A stretch of 64,000 nucleotides of DNA from Sphingomonas sp. 35-24ZXX. Lineage in GTDB: Bacteria; Pseudomonadota; Alphaproteobacteria; Sphingomonadales; Sphingomonadaceae. The stretch is from NCBI RefSeq assembly GCF_000786215.1, contig NZ_JROG01000001.1:124001-188000 (forward strand). Reading direction: 5' to 3'. Position numbers and translations under genes: made by a program. Below the pieces are notes generated by a model. The model was not told the DNA's origin. It was given only the letters and a program-made list of their open reading frames with translations, and made no database searches. Shown here piece after piece: positions 51,513 to 59,417 of the stretch; positions within the stretch are counted from its first letter, which is position 1, and every line of letters begins with the position of its first letter.

Positions 51513-52354
51513 GCTGCTGCGCTTTCCACTAGCCCTGCAAGGCGGCGGGCGATGTCGAGTTCGGCAATCAGCTCTTCCAGCGGCGGGATATCGTCATCGC
51601 GCTCGATCATCACCGCGACATCGCCAAAGCGGCGGATCGCCTTGGCATACAGCGCCCATACCGGGTCGGGCACCGGGTGATCGTGGGTGTCGATCAGCAG
51701 CCCGTCGCGCCCGGCGCTGTGCCCGGCCAGATGGATCTGACGGACGCGGGAGACGGGGATCGCATCGATATAGGTCATCGCATCAAAGCCATGGTTGGTG
51801 GCGCTGACATGGATGTTGTTGATATCGAGCAGCAGATAGCAGCCGGTGCGCTCGGCAAGTTCGGCCAGAAAAGCCCATTCGGGCATCACGTCATCGGCAA
51901 AGCTGATATAGCTCGACGGGTTCTCGATCAGCAGCGGGCGTTCCAGCAGGTCCTGCGCCAGCGCGATATTGGCAGCGGCCATGTCCAGCGCCTCTGCGGT
52001 ATAGGGCAGGGGCAGCAGATCATGCGCGTTGAAGCCATCGATCCCCGTCCAGCACAGATGATCGGAAACCCAGAGCGGATCGATCCGGTCGGCCAGTTGC
52101 TTGAGCCGGGCTAGATAATCGCCCTTGAGCCCGTCGGCCGAACCGATCGACATCGAGACGCCGTGCATCGCAACCGGATAGCGCTCGCGCACCTTGTCGA
52201 GCGTGTAGAGCGGCCGTCCACCTGCACCCATGAAGTTTTCGGAGATGATCTCGACAAAATCGACCGGGGCCTCGCCCGACAGATAGGCGGGATAATGCGG
52301 TGATCGCATCCCCAGTCCAAAGCCGCCAAACCGAGGAAGATCGCACTGGGTCAT
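51509..52354 (-). CDS. bufB: BufB: MNIO (DUF692) multinuclear iron oxidase that modifies bufferin
   Basis: A 281-residue TIM-barrel enzyme. The opening FGGFGLGMRSPHYPAYLSGE, then EIISENFMGAGG, VAMHGVSMSIGSADGL, WVSDHLCWTG, LLDINNIHVSATNHGF, IHLAGH and IDTHDHPVPDPVWALY contain the conserved Glu, His, Asp and Asn metal ligands of DUF692. Members convert precursor cysteines to 5-thiooxazole heterocycles with O2. It lies between bufA and bufC on the same strand, 97 bases after bufA. Confidence 0.94.
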   Translation of the reverse strand: MTQCDLPRFGGFGLGMRSPHYPAYLSGEAPVDFVEIISENFMGAGGRPLYTLDKVRERYPVAMHGVSMSIGSADGLKGDYLARLKQLADRIDPLWVSDHLCWTGIDGFNAHDLLPLPYTAEALDMAAANIALAQDLLERPLLIENPSSYISFADDVMPEWAFLAELAERTGCYLLLDINNIHVSATNHGFDAMTYIDAIPVSRVRQIHLAGHSAGRDGLLIDTHDHPVPDPVWALYAKAIRRFGDVAVMIERDDDIPPLEELIAELDIARRLAGLVESAAA

Positions 52355-52450
52355 TCAAGGGGCACCTTCTGGGACAGGTGGATGACAGCCTGGCGCGCAA
52401 ACGGCCCGGCGGTGCCGCAGACACCGACCGGGCATCGTCATGCGGGCCTG

Positions 52451-52723
52451 TTACTTGGGTTCGGTCAGGCTGCCGCCCATTTCGGTGCACTTCTTGGCCG
52501 TGGTGGCGATGAAGCCGCTGCCCTTGCATTCGTTCTGGCCCTTGCACGAGGTCTTGGCCGTGGCGCAGTCCGACGTGCCCTTGCAGGTGTTGACGCCATA
52601 GCAGTGGACGAGGTCCTTGGCGCCCTTTGCGCCTTCTGCAGCGTGCGCCGCCATGCCCATGCCCGACATGGCAAGCATAGCAGCGGTTGCAGCGAGGCTG
52701 ATGGTTTTCGGAACGGTCTTCAT
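52451..52723 (-). CDS. bufA: Bufferin precursor (BufA2-type periplasmic metallophore RiPP)
   Basis: A 90-residue precursor. The signal peptide (MKTVPKTISLAATAAMLAMS...AHA) is unusual for a RiPP and typical of bufferins, which are exported through the general pathway. The mature part has six cysteines in the pattern VHCYGVNTCKGTSDC, TSCKGQNECKG and KKCTEMGG; the two C-x4-CKG units are the modified core in this family. After BufB/BufC modification it binds copper and buffers it in the periplasm. GGAGAGAAACCC precedes the ATG at 52723; the longer frame to 52819 has no site. A sigma-factor promoter motif lies 55 bases upstream. Confidence 0.93.
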   Translation of the reverse strand: MKTVPKTISLAATAAMLAMSGMGMAAHAAEGAKGAKDLVHCYGVNTCKGTSDCATAKTSCKGQNECKGSGFIATTAKKCTEMGGSLTEPK

Positions 52724-52777
52724 GGGTTTCTCTCCGGGTAGGTCGTCTGAAGGAATGTGCCTGACTGGCAGGGGAGA

Positions 52778-52805
52778 GTTCGCTGCGGCAGGTTCGCCGG
52801 TTACA
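52778..52805 (-). promoter_or_regulatory. Sigma(F)-type ECF promoter motif before bufA
   Basis: On the minus strand the sequence reads TGTAACC (52805-52799), exactly 16 bases, then CGAAC (52782-52778), about 55 bases before the bufA ATG. The same GTAACC-N16-CG(A/T)A pattern precedes nrsF and the MBL-fold gene. It agrees with the GTAACC / CGAA consensus I recall for the Caulobacter SigF regulon, which includes bufferin operons. Confidence 0.7.
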
Positions 52806-52819
52806 CGCCGGACACGCAC

Positions 52820-53461
52820 TCACCAGCGCAGCAGGCGCGGTCCGGCGAGTGCACCGATCGCGCTGGCTGCGGCGATGCCCAGCGAATACCATAGCAGCAC
52901 GAAGCCGGCAGATTGCTCGGTGCAGGCGAGCGCATAGATCGCCGCCGATATCGCTCCGGCCGCCAGGCCGCACACGGCACCGGCTTCGGCGAGACGGACA
53001 GGCGCCATCTGGCGCATGACCCAGCCGATGGCGACGATCAGCGGCAGCGCCAGCGCGGTGATGCGCAGCGAGCACGATGGCCATGACGACCCGAGCCAAA
53101 GCTGGGCGCCGTCCTGCAGCGGTGCGCCGTTCAACTGGGCCAGGGCAATCGCGAGCAGCGCGAGCGCAACGAAGGCGATCGGCGCCAGCAAGGGAGCGCC
53201 CGCTCGGCCCGGCCGCGCCTGCGCGCGCATGGCCCGCACGGCGATGCCGGCAATGGCCAGCATGCTGCCCAGCTTGAGCGCCAGCGCGGCCATGGCCGCC
53301 AGGCTGGACAAGCCCGGTTGCAGGCCAAGGGAAAACAGCACGATCGCCAGTGATGCCAGCGCGCCAGCAGCGATGGCGCGGGCCAGTTGCTGCTCGAAAC
53401 GCGGCGCGCGCACCGGGGTCAGGTCATCACACAGCGCTTGCACAAGGGCCTGATGGGTCAT
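52820..53461 (-). CDS. nrsF: NrsF (DUF1109) anti-sigma membrane protein
   Basis: A 213-residue inner-membrane protein with six hydrophobic helices after a short cytosolic N-terminus (MTHQALVQALCDDLTPV). Two helices carry cysteines (WPSCSLRITALALPL at about 130 and IYALACTEQSA at about 186) that in NrsF of Caulobacter are needed to release SigF on metal or redox stress. It sits 96 bases upstream of bufA on the same strand. The cognate sigma factor is not adjacent but 1.2 kb away beyond an opposite-strand gene, which is unusual. Confidence 0.85.
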   Translation of the reverse strand: MTHQALVQALCDDLTPVRAPRFEQQLARAIAAGALASLAIVLFSLGLQPGLSSLAAMAALALKLGSMLAIAGIAVRAMRAQARPGRAGAPLLAPIAFVALALLAIALAQLNGAPLQDGAQLWLGSSWPSCSLRITALALPLIVAIGWVMRQMAPVRLAEAGAVCGLAAGAISAAIYALACTEQSAGFVLLWYSLGIAAASAIGALAGPRLLRW

Positions 53462-53536
53462 TTCAATCTCTTTTGTCTGCGAGCGCCGCGCGATCTCCCG
53501 GCGCGGATCATGGGGACTGGCCCGTTGACCGCGTCA

Positions 53537-53563
53537 TACGTGGCAGAGCACGCCGCGGTTACA
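53537..53563 (-). promoter_or_regulatory. Sigma(F)-type ECF promoter motif before nrsF
   Basis: On the minus strand the sequence reads TGTAACC (53563-53557), 16 bases, then CGTA (53540-53537), about 75 bases before the nrsF start at 53461. Spacing is identical to the other two copies, so the anti-sigma gene appears autoregulated by its own sigma factor. Confidence 0.6.
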
Positions 53564-53606
53564 ACCGGCGGCAAATCGGCCAACGGACGCGGGTGCCGCA
53601 CCCGGC

Positions 53607-53632
53607 GTAACCTGACAGGCTGTTGGATCGAA
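53607..53632 (+). promoter_or_regulatory. Sigma(F)-type ECF promoter motif before the MBL-fold gene
   Basis: On the plus strand the sequence reads GTAACC (53607-53612), 16 bases, then CGAA (53629-53632), about 124 bases before the ATG at 53756. It stands back to back with the nrsF motif, giving a divergent promoter pair. Confidence 0.6.
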
Positions 53633-53755
53633 GGGCATTGCGTGTCCGGAGCCCTGATCCCGGCCACCATGCGGCAGCGCCGGTTGCCCCCGAGCACGCC
53701 CCCCCCGAGCCCGGGCTGCCGCATGACCGCCCTTACCCGCAAAAGGAATGTATTG

Positions 53756-54673
53756 ATGCCGCGTCTTGCAATCGGTCTGGCCACCTCGATCTGGGCCCTG
53801 GCAGCGCCGCTGCCCGCCCATGCTGCGTGCGAAGGCCCGCTTGCCGTCCAGATTCTGGGGTCGGGCGGGCCGATCGCAGAAGGACCGCGCGCAGGCTCAT
53901 CCGCCATCATCTGGATCGATGGCAAGGCTGCTGCCGTGATCGACACCGGCAGCGGGGCGTTCGTTCGATATGGTCAAGCGGGTGCGCGGTTCGAGGATCA
54001 CCGGGTCATCGCGCTCACCCATTTCCACGCCGATCATGCTGCCGATCTCGCCGCCATCCTGAACAGCGGCAGCTTTTCGGACCGCAGCGAGAAGCTGCCG
54101 ATCCTGGGCCCACAGGGCAACGCGCATTTTCCGGGAGTCGGCGCCCATCTGCGCGCGCTTTTCGACCCTGAGACCGGGGCGTTCCGCTATCTTTCGGGGT
54201 TTCTGGACGGCACCACCGGCAAGCCGATGCTCGTTCCGGTCGAGATCCCGGCCGAAGGCCCCGCGGCACCTTTTGCCGATGCGCTGACCGGCCTCACGAT
54301 CACCCCTGTCCCCGTGCAGCATGGCGTGGTTCCGGCGCTGGCCTATGTGATTGAGATCCGTGGCAAGATGGTCGTGTTCGCAGGCGACCAGAACGAATTC
54401 AGCGAAGACTTCGTCGCCATCCTGTCCCGCCGCCGGCCCGATCTGCTGATCGCCCACAATGTCATTCCGCAAGGGGAGGGGCAGCCGCGTGGCCTGCATC
54501 GGCCGCCATCGTCGATCGGCGAGATGGCGGCGGCGATCAACCCCCGTCTGCTGGTGCTGTCGCACAACATGCAGCGTGCCCTGGTCAGGCAGTCCGAGGG
54601 TGAGGCCGCTATTCGCCAGGCCTATCAGGGCCCGATGACGATCGCCGATGACCTGTCCTGCTACGCGCTCTGA
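53756..54673 (+). CDS. Exported MBL-fold metallo-hydrolase in the bufferin locus
   Basis: A 305-residue exported protein (signal peptide MPRLAIGLATSIWALAAPLP...AHA, then a lone Cys). The metallo-beta-lactamase motif ALTHFHADHAADL near residue 94 supplies four ligands, with VQHGVVPALAYVIE, VVFAGDQNEF (bridging Asp) and VLSHNMQRA completing the site; overall it resembles the ribonuclease-Z/lactonase-like branch. AAGGA lies 8 bases before the ATG; the longer frame to 53387 runs through the promoters and nrsF and is not used. It is divergent from nrsF and its stop overlaps that of the convergent sigma gene by 13 bases. Its substrate is unknown. It carries the same promoter motif as bufA. Confidence 0.85.
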   Translation: MPRLAIGLATSIWALAAPLPAHAACEGPLAVQILGSGGPIAEGPRAGSSAIIWIDGKAAAVIDTGSGAFVRYGQAGARFEDHRVIALTHFHADHAADLAAILNSGSFSDRSEKLPILGPQGNAHFPGVGAHLRALFDPETGAFRYLSGFLDGTTGKPMLVPVEIPAEGPAAPFADALTGLTITPVPVQHGVVPALAYVIEIRGKMVVFAGDQNEFSEDFVAILSRRRPDLLIAHNVIPQGEGQPRGLHRPPSSIGEMAAAINPRLLVLSHNMQRALVRQSEGEAAIRQAYQGPMTIADDLSCYAL

Positions 54674-55248
54674 GGGGCGTCGGCGGTATTGGCAAAGCTC
54701 GAAAGCCGGGCCAGGCCGCGGTGAATGTTGACCTTGACCAGCGATTCCGACTGGCCGGTCATGCTGGCGGCTTCCTCGATGCTGAACCCCTGGATCTTCA
54801 CCAGGCGGATGACCGACACCTGCGCGGGCTTCAGCCGGCTGAGCAGCTCCTCCAGCACGATGGCGCTGGTCACGCTGGTCTCGTGTCCATCGACCGACGG
54901 CTCGAACAGCTCCTCGTCGAGCGAGACGGTCGGCTTGCGGCCCATGGCGCGCAGCCGGTCGATCCACTTGTAGCGGGCAATCGCGGCCAGCCACGGGCGG
55001 AAGGGGCGACCAGGCTCGTAGGTGTGGCGCTTCTGGTGCACCGCCAGCAGGCATTCCTGGGTGGCGTCATCCGCCATGCCCATCGGCAGACGGCGCAGGA
55101 AATAGCGCTGAAGCCAGTGCTGGATCTCGTTGAGCAGCCGGTTGTAGGCGCCGCCATGGCCCGCGAGCGCGGCAGCCATCAGCTGCCCCCATTCGTCATC
55201 CTCGGCAGCGGCAGCATGGGGGGCGGCGGGCTGGCTGACGATCGACAT
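54661..55248 (-). CDS. ECF-family RNA polymerase sigma factor (SigF-type)
   Basis: A 195-residue sigma-70 family protein. Region 2 is at about 30-95 (YNRLLNEIQHWLQRYFLRRL, DDATQECLLAVHQKRHTYEP, RPFRPWLAAIARYKWIDRLR) and region 4 at about 130-185 (SRLKPAQVSVIRLVKIQGFS, IEEAASMTGQSESLVKVNIH). Length and the FRPWLAAIARYK helix match the ECF group that pairs with NrsF/DUF1109 anti-sigmas. No GTAACC motif is seen before it, so the regulon may be amplified through its targets rather than autoactivation. The convergent MBL-fold gene overlaps its stop. Confidence 0.88.
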   Translation of the reverse strand: MSIVSQPAAPHAAAAEDDEWGQLMAAALAGHGGAYNRLLNEIQHWLQRYFLRRLPMGMADDATQECLLAVHQKRHTYEPGRPFRPWLAAIARYKWIDRLRAMGRKPTVSLDEELFEPSVDGHETSVTSAIVLEELLSRLKPAQVSVIRLVKIQGFSIEEAASMTGQSESLVKVNIHRGLARLSSFANTADAPQSA

Positions 55249-55322
55249 GGCAGGTCTCCGGATCGGCGCGGATGAGCCGCGCTGCGATGATCCGTTATTG
55301 CCCGGGCATGGGTCTGCGTGAA

Positions 55323-55350
55323 CGTATCAGGCAGGAATGAAATCGATACG
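55323..55350. promoter_or_regulatory. Inverted repeat CGTATC-N16-GATACG upstream of the sigma gene
   Basis: CGTATC at 55323-55328 and GATACG at 55345-55350 form an inverted repeat about 75 bases before the sigma factor start. The same words recur in a tighter palindrome at 56158-56176, on the other side of the peroxiredoxin-like gene. Possibly binding sites of one regulator; the evidence is only the shared words. Confidence 0.35.
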
Positions 55351-55450
55351 CCCCGTGCATGCAGCCTGCCTGCAGACACGCTTTCTGGTCCGCTGTCGCG
55401 ATGATCGGGAGGCGGGAGGGCGATAGGCGGGAGAGCGGTAGGCGGGAGGT

Positions 55451-56113
55451 TCAGGTGGTGCTGTCGGCCTGGCTGAGTGAGCGCACCAGCGATACCATCT
55501 CGGCCGGTTCGGCGCGGACGCGGAAGTCAGGATCGACAAAGGCATAGCGGACAACGCTGCGGGTATCGATGACGAACGTCGCCGGAACGGGCAGGATGCC
55601 CGCGTCGGTGCCATAGATATCGGCGAGATCCAGACCCGCCTTGAGATAGCGTTGCACCAGGTCCGCCCCCGCATGAAAGGCCAGTCCCAGCTCCAGCGCG
55701 GCGCCATGGTCGACGTCGCACAGCACGATCGCCCGCCCGTCGAGCATCGCCTCGATCCGGTCGGCGCGCCCGGCGACCTCGCCAACGATGACCACCAGCC
55801 GTCCGCCGGCGGCCTCCAGCGCCGTCATGGTGTCGAGCCAGCTTTCCAGCTCGTTCCGGCACCAGGGGCACCATCCGCCACGAATGAAGCTGATCACCAG
55901 CGGACCGGTTGCGGCCAGTGCAGCCAGGCTTTGGTACCGGCCCTTGTGGTCGGGCAACTGCAGATCGGGAAAGCGCATGCCCGGCTCGGGCGCGCAATGC
56001 CCAGTTTCCAGCATCGTCAGCCGGCCGACAAAATCATCGTAAAGCCCGGTCCACTCGGCATTTTCGAGCGTGCAATACTGCAGCTTTTCATAAAGGCGCT
56101 TGGTCTGTTCCAT
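55451..56113 (-). CDS. Peroxiredoxin-like AhpC/TSA-family protein (copy 2)
   Basis: A 220-residue thioredoxin-fold protein, MEQTKRLYEKLQYCTLENAE at the start. The motif FIRGGWCPWCRNELESWLDT again has a CxxC, and CDVDHGAALELGLAF with RYAFVDPDFRVRAEPAEMVS parallels the first copy at 50032-50682, so they are paralogues. The frame is open further upstream, but the text before 56113 is not protein-like. It lies 202 bases upstream of the sigma gene on the same strand and diverges from the NDH-2-like gene. Together the two paralogues bracket the bufferin region. Confidence 0.85.
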   Translation of the reverse strand: MEQTKRLYEKLQYCTLENAEWTGLYDDFVGRLTMLETGHCAPEPGMRFPDLQLPDHKGRYQSLAALAATGPLVISFIRGGWCPWCRNELESWLDTMTALEAAGGRLVVIVGEVAGRADRIEAMLDGRAIVLCDVDHGAALELGLAFHAGADLVQRYLKAGLDLADIYGTDAGILPVPATFVIDTRSVVRYAFVDPDFRVRAEPAEMVSLVRSLSQADSTT

Positions 56114-56157
56114 CAATGGCTTATGCACGCCCGGCCAGCCGGACGGAAGAGGCGCGG

Positions 56158-56176
56158 GCGTATCTAGTCGATACGC
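56158..56176. promoter_or_regulatory. Palindrome GCGTATC-N5-GATACGC between divergent redox genes
   Basis: Perfect 7-bp arms GCGTATC (56158-56164) and GATACGC (56170-56176), located in the 153-base divergent promoter region between the peroxiredoxin-like gene and the NDH-2-like gene. Good size for a dimeric repressor or a LysR-type site. Confidence 0.5.
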
Positions 56177-56266
56177 ACTGTGCATGGTGGAAGGCTTCGC
56201 GCCGTGCATGGAACCGATGCACAGGCGGCATTTCCCGGCACGGATCGCGTGTCCTAGGCTGGTGGC

Positions 56267-57622
56267 ATGCCCGATACGCCTTCTGCGCAACTTCCCGGTC
56301 GCAAGCCCCGCATCGTGATCGTCGGTGCCGGCTTTGGCGGCCTTTCGGTGATCAACGGTCTTGGCCGGGTCGATGCCGAGATCACGCTGATCGACCGGCA
56401 GAACCATCACCTGTTCCAGCCCCTGCTCTATCAGGTGGCAACCGCAGCACTGTCGCCTGCGGATATCGCGGCGCCCATTCGCAGCATCGTCAAGCGCCAC
56501 CGGCAGATGCACGTGCTGCTCGACACGGTCACGGGCATCGACCGCGAAGCCCGCATGGTGCGGCTGCAGAGCGGGGCGACGGTCGAGTACGACAGCCTTG
56601 TCCTCGCCACGGGCGCGCAGCACAGCTATTTCGGCAACGATCACTGGGCCGAGTTTGCGCCGGGGATCAAGACCATCGACGATGCCACCAGAGTACGGCG
56701 CAAGATCCTGCTCGCGCTCGAGTGCGCCGAAACCAACCGCCAGGAGAATGTCGCCGAGCGCAAGGAATTCCTCACCTTCGTCATCATCGGTGGTGGCCCC
56801 ACCGGGGTGGAAATGGCAGGCGCCATTGCCGAGCTGACCCGGCATGCGACGTCGATGGAGTTCCGCTATGTCACGCCCAAATGCGTGCGCATCATCCTGA
56901 TCGAAGCGGGCAACCGGCTGCTTGCGAATTTCCCCGAAGACCTCGCCCATAGTGCGCGGCGCTCGCTAGAGATGCTGGGGGTGGATGTGCGCCTTGGCGG
57001 GCGGGTGAACCATATTGATGCCACCGGCGTCGTCGTCGGCGAGGATCGGATCAAGGCGGCGACGGTGATCTGGGCGGCGGGCGTCCAGGCGTCTCCTGCG
57101 GCGCAATGGCTGGACAGCCCGGCCGACAAGGCGGGCAGGGTATGCGTCGCGCCGGATATGAGCGTGCCTGGGCACCCCGAGATTTTCGTGATCGGCGATA
57201 CGGCCGCGATCGCCCGCGCGGACGGCCGCCCGGTGCCCAGCATAGCGCCCGCCGCCAAGCAGCAGGGGCTGCATGTCGGGCGCACCATCGCCGCGCGCCT
57301 CGCCGGACGGGCCGTGCCGGGGCCGTTTCGCTATCGCGATTTCGGTACGCTCGCCACCATCGGCCGCAAGCGCGCGGTGGTCGATTTCGGCTGGACCCGG
57401 ATGAAGGGGCTGCCGGCCTGGCTGCTGTGGTCGACCGCGCACCTCTATTTCCTCGTCGGCTTTCGCAACCGCTTCGTCGTCGGGACCACCTGGATGTGGA
57501 ACTATCTGACCTTCGATCGCGGCGCGCGGCTGATCACCGGCCTGGCCCCGAACGAGAAGAGCATGCCCCCACCGACAGTGGTGGACCTGGCACACGGCGA
57601 AAACGCGCGGCGGCTGGGATAG
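56267..57622 (+). CDS. Type II NADH dehydrogenase-like FAD oxidoreductase
   Basis: A 451-residue flavoprotein. The first Rossmann motif IVIVGAGFGGLSVINGLGRV binds FAD and the second, FVIIGGGPTGVEMAGAIAEL, binds NAD(P)H. HHLFQPLLYQVATAALSPAD and VIWAAGVQASP, and a third block FVIGDTAAI, are signatures of the NDH-2 family. The C-terminus HLYFLVGFRNRFVVGTTWMW is the amphipathic membrane anchor. It passes electrons from NADH to quinone without pumping protons. It is divergent from the peroxiredoxin-like gene, suggesting a shared redox response. Confidence 0.92.
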   Translation: MPDTPSAQLPGRKPRIVIVGAGFGGLSVINGLGRVDAEITLIDRQNHHLFQPLLYQVATAALSPADIAAPIRSIVKRHRQMHVLLDTVTGIDREARMVRLQSGATVEYDSLVLATGAQHSYFGNDHWAEFAPGIKTIDDATRVRRKILLALECAETNRQENVAERKEFLTFVIIGGGPTGVEMAGAIAELTRHATSMEFRYVTPKCVRIILIEAGNRLLANFPEDLAHSARRSLEMLGVDVRLGGRVNHIDATGVVVGEDRIKAATVIWAAGVQASPAAQWLDSPADKAGRVCVAPDMSVPGHPEIFVIGDTAAIARADGRPVPSIAPAAKQQGLHVGRTIAARLAGRAVPGPFRYRDFGTLATIGRKRAVVDFGWTRMKGLPAWLLWSTAHLYFLVGFRNRFVVGTTWMWNYLTFDRGARLITGLAPNEKSMPPPTVVDLAHGENARRLG

Positions 57623-57652
57623 CCGGCGGCGGGCCAACTGGCGGATCCCGCA

Positions 57653-58558
57653 TCACCCCAGATGAGGATCGCCGCGCAGCTCGTCCGCCAGAAAATCGGA
57701 AAAGACCCTGACCCGCGGGGCCAGCAGCCGCTTGGAAGGCATCACCGCCTGCACCCTGCGCGGTGCGGCCTGATAGTCCGCCAAAACTTCGACTACCTCA
57801 CCGGTGGCGAGCTCGTCGCGGAAGAACCAGGACGGCGTGATGCTGGGCCCCATCCCGAGCAGCACCGCCTCGCGCAGCGCATCGGAGGTGCTCATCGTCA
57901 GCCGCCCGTGGATCGGGACTGCCAGCGCGCCTTCTGCGCTTTCGAACGCCCAGCTGCCTTGTTCGTGCAACCCGGTAAAGATCAGGCACTGGTGGTCGGA
58001 AAGGTCGGACGGGTGCTGCGGTAGCCCCTCGCGCTGCCAATAGTCGCGATGCGCCACCACGATGCGGCGGGTATGGCCGATGTTGCGGACAATGAAACCG
58101 GCCTGTTCGACGGCGCCGATGCGGATCGCAATATCGATCCCGTCCTCCACCAGATCGACAAACCGGTCGGTCAGCGCCAGGTCGATGTCGATCCCCGGAT
58201 ATCGGTCCATCAATCTGCCGAGCCGCGGCAGCAGCTCCAGCCTGCCGAACACCACCGATGCCGTCACGCGCAACTTGCCGCGGATATCGCGCCCGCGCGC
58301 AACCAGGCTCGCCTCGACATCGGCGGCGGCATCGAACAGCCTTTGCGCGTGGCCGTACACCATCTGCCCGTCCTCGGTTGGGCGGACGCGGCGGGTCGAG
58401 CGTTCCAGCAGCCGCGCCTGATAATGATCCTCCAGCGCGGCGATCTGGCGGCTGATGCTTGGCTGCGTCAGTCCCAGCTCTGCGGCGGTGCGCGTGAAAC
58501 TGCCGGTTTCGACGACGCGGGCAAACACCCGCAATTGCTCGAGAAGACCGTTACTCAT
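57653..58558 (-). CDS. LysR-family regulator divergent from a carboxymuconolactone-decarboxylase-like gene
   Basis: A 301-residue LysR regulator. MSNGLLEQLRVFARVVETGS and LTQPSISRQIAALEDHYQAR form the DNA-binding domain, and RVTASVVFGRLELLPRLGRL opens the effector domain. The ATG at 58558 is preferred to a TTG two codons earlier. A perfect palindrome overlaps its start codon, suggesting autorepression. It faces the alkylhydroperoxidase-like gene at 58675, the normal arrangement for a LysR target. Confidence 0.88.
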   Translation of the reverse strand: MSNGLLEQLRVFARVVETGSFTRTAAELGLTQPSISRQIAALEDHYQARLLERSTRRVRPTEDGQMVYGHAQRLFDAAADVEASLVARGRDIRGKLRVTASVVFGRLELLPRLGRLMDRYPGIDIDLALTDRFVDLVEDGIDIAIRIGAVEQAGFIVRNIGHTRRIVVAHRDYWQREGLPQHPSDLSDHQCLIFTGLHEQGSWAFESAEGALAVPIHGRLTMSTSDALREAVLLGMGPSITPSWFFRDELATGEVVEVLADYQAAPRRVQAVMPSKRLLAPRVRVFSDFLADELRGDPHLG

Positions 58559-58571
58559 ACGCAAAGCGTAT
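58557..58571. promoter_or_regulatory. LysR-type operator palindrome ATACGC-AAA-GCGTAT
   Basis: A perfect 15-base palindrome with arms ATACGC (58557-58562) and GCGTAT (58566-58571), containing the T-N11-A pattern of LysR sites and overlapping the start codon of the LysR gene. A related half-site (GATATGC) lies 10 bases further at about 58576. Expected to bind the adjacent regulator. Confidence 0.6.
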
Positions 58572-58674
58572 CAATGATATGCAAAAAGACAAGATTATCG
58601 CCGATCGGACCTCGGATTATCTCATCTCAATCGGCTTCGAATGGATCGGATGCCGACAGCACCGGAGATGAAGC

Positions 58675-59247
58675 ATGTCGCAGTTCACCATTCACACCGC
58701 CAGCACCGCCCCCGAAGGTTCGCGCCCGATTCTCGACAACGTACGCAATGCCTGGGGCTTCGTCCCCAATCTGCACAATGTGCTGGCCGAAAGCCCGCAG
58801 GCGCTGGAAGCCTATGCTGCCACCTGGGCGCTGTTCGAAAAGACGGCCTTTTCGCCGGTAGAACGCAACATCGTGTATCTTGCCATCATCTTCGAGAACG
58901 CCTGCGGCTATTGCATGGCGGGCCACAGCGGCCTGTCCAGGATGGCGGGCGTCAAGGCTGCGCATATTGCGGCGATCCGTGAAGGCACGCCGATCGATGA
59001 TGTCAGGCTGGAGGCATTGCGCCGCTTTGCCCAGCAGGTGACACGCCAGCGAGGACGGGTGTCCGAAGCCGATACGCAGGCGTTTCTGGCTGCCGGCTAT
59101 GACAATCGCGCGATCCTGGATGTCATCCTGGCCGCAGCGGTGAAGCTGATTTCCAACTATACCAACCATTTCGCCGATACCCCGCTCGACGCGTTCATGG
59201 CGGGCCAGGAATGGACGCCCCCGGCAGCGATCGAGACGGTGGCCTGA
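58675..59247 (+). CDS. Carboxymuconolactone decarboxylase/AhpD-like protein
   Basis: A 190-residue helical protein of the CMD family. The segment IVYLAIIFENACGYCMAGHS contains the AhpD-type CxxC and the following histidine that give thiol peroxidase activity, which true carboxymuconolactone decarboxylases lack. RPILDNVRNAWGFVPNLHNV is the usual N-terminal helix pair. It probably supports alkylhydroperoxide reduction or carbonyl metabolism. The LysR gene is divergent 116 bases away. Confidence 0.88.
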   Translation: MSQFTIHTASTAPEGSRPILDNVRNAWGFVPNLHNVLAESPQALEAYAATWALFEKTAFSPVERNIVYLAIIFENACGYCMAGHSGLSRMAGVKAAHIAAIREGTPIDDVRLEALRRFAQQVTRQRGRVSEADTQAFLAAGYDNRAILDVILAAAVKLISNYTNHFADTPLDAFMAGQEWTPPAAIETVA

Positions 59248-59417
59248 TCGGCAGCCTGGCAATCCCGGTGGCGCCAATGGGCTCTGCCCAGCCGCTGCCG
59301 GGACCGCTGTTTCTGTCATGGCGCGGCGATCAGCAAAAAATCGTCGGAATACCGCGTCTTGGTGATTTACACCGGTAACACAGCGCGCTAGCCTCTCCGT
59401 CACCAACGGAGGTGATG

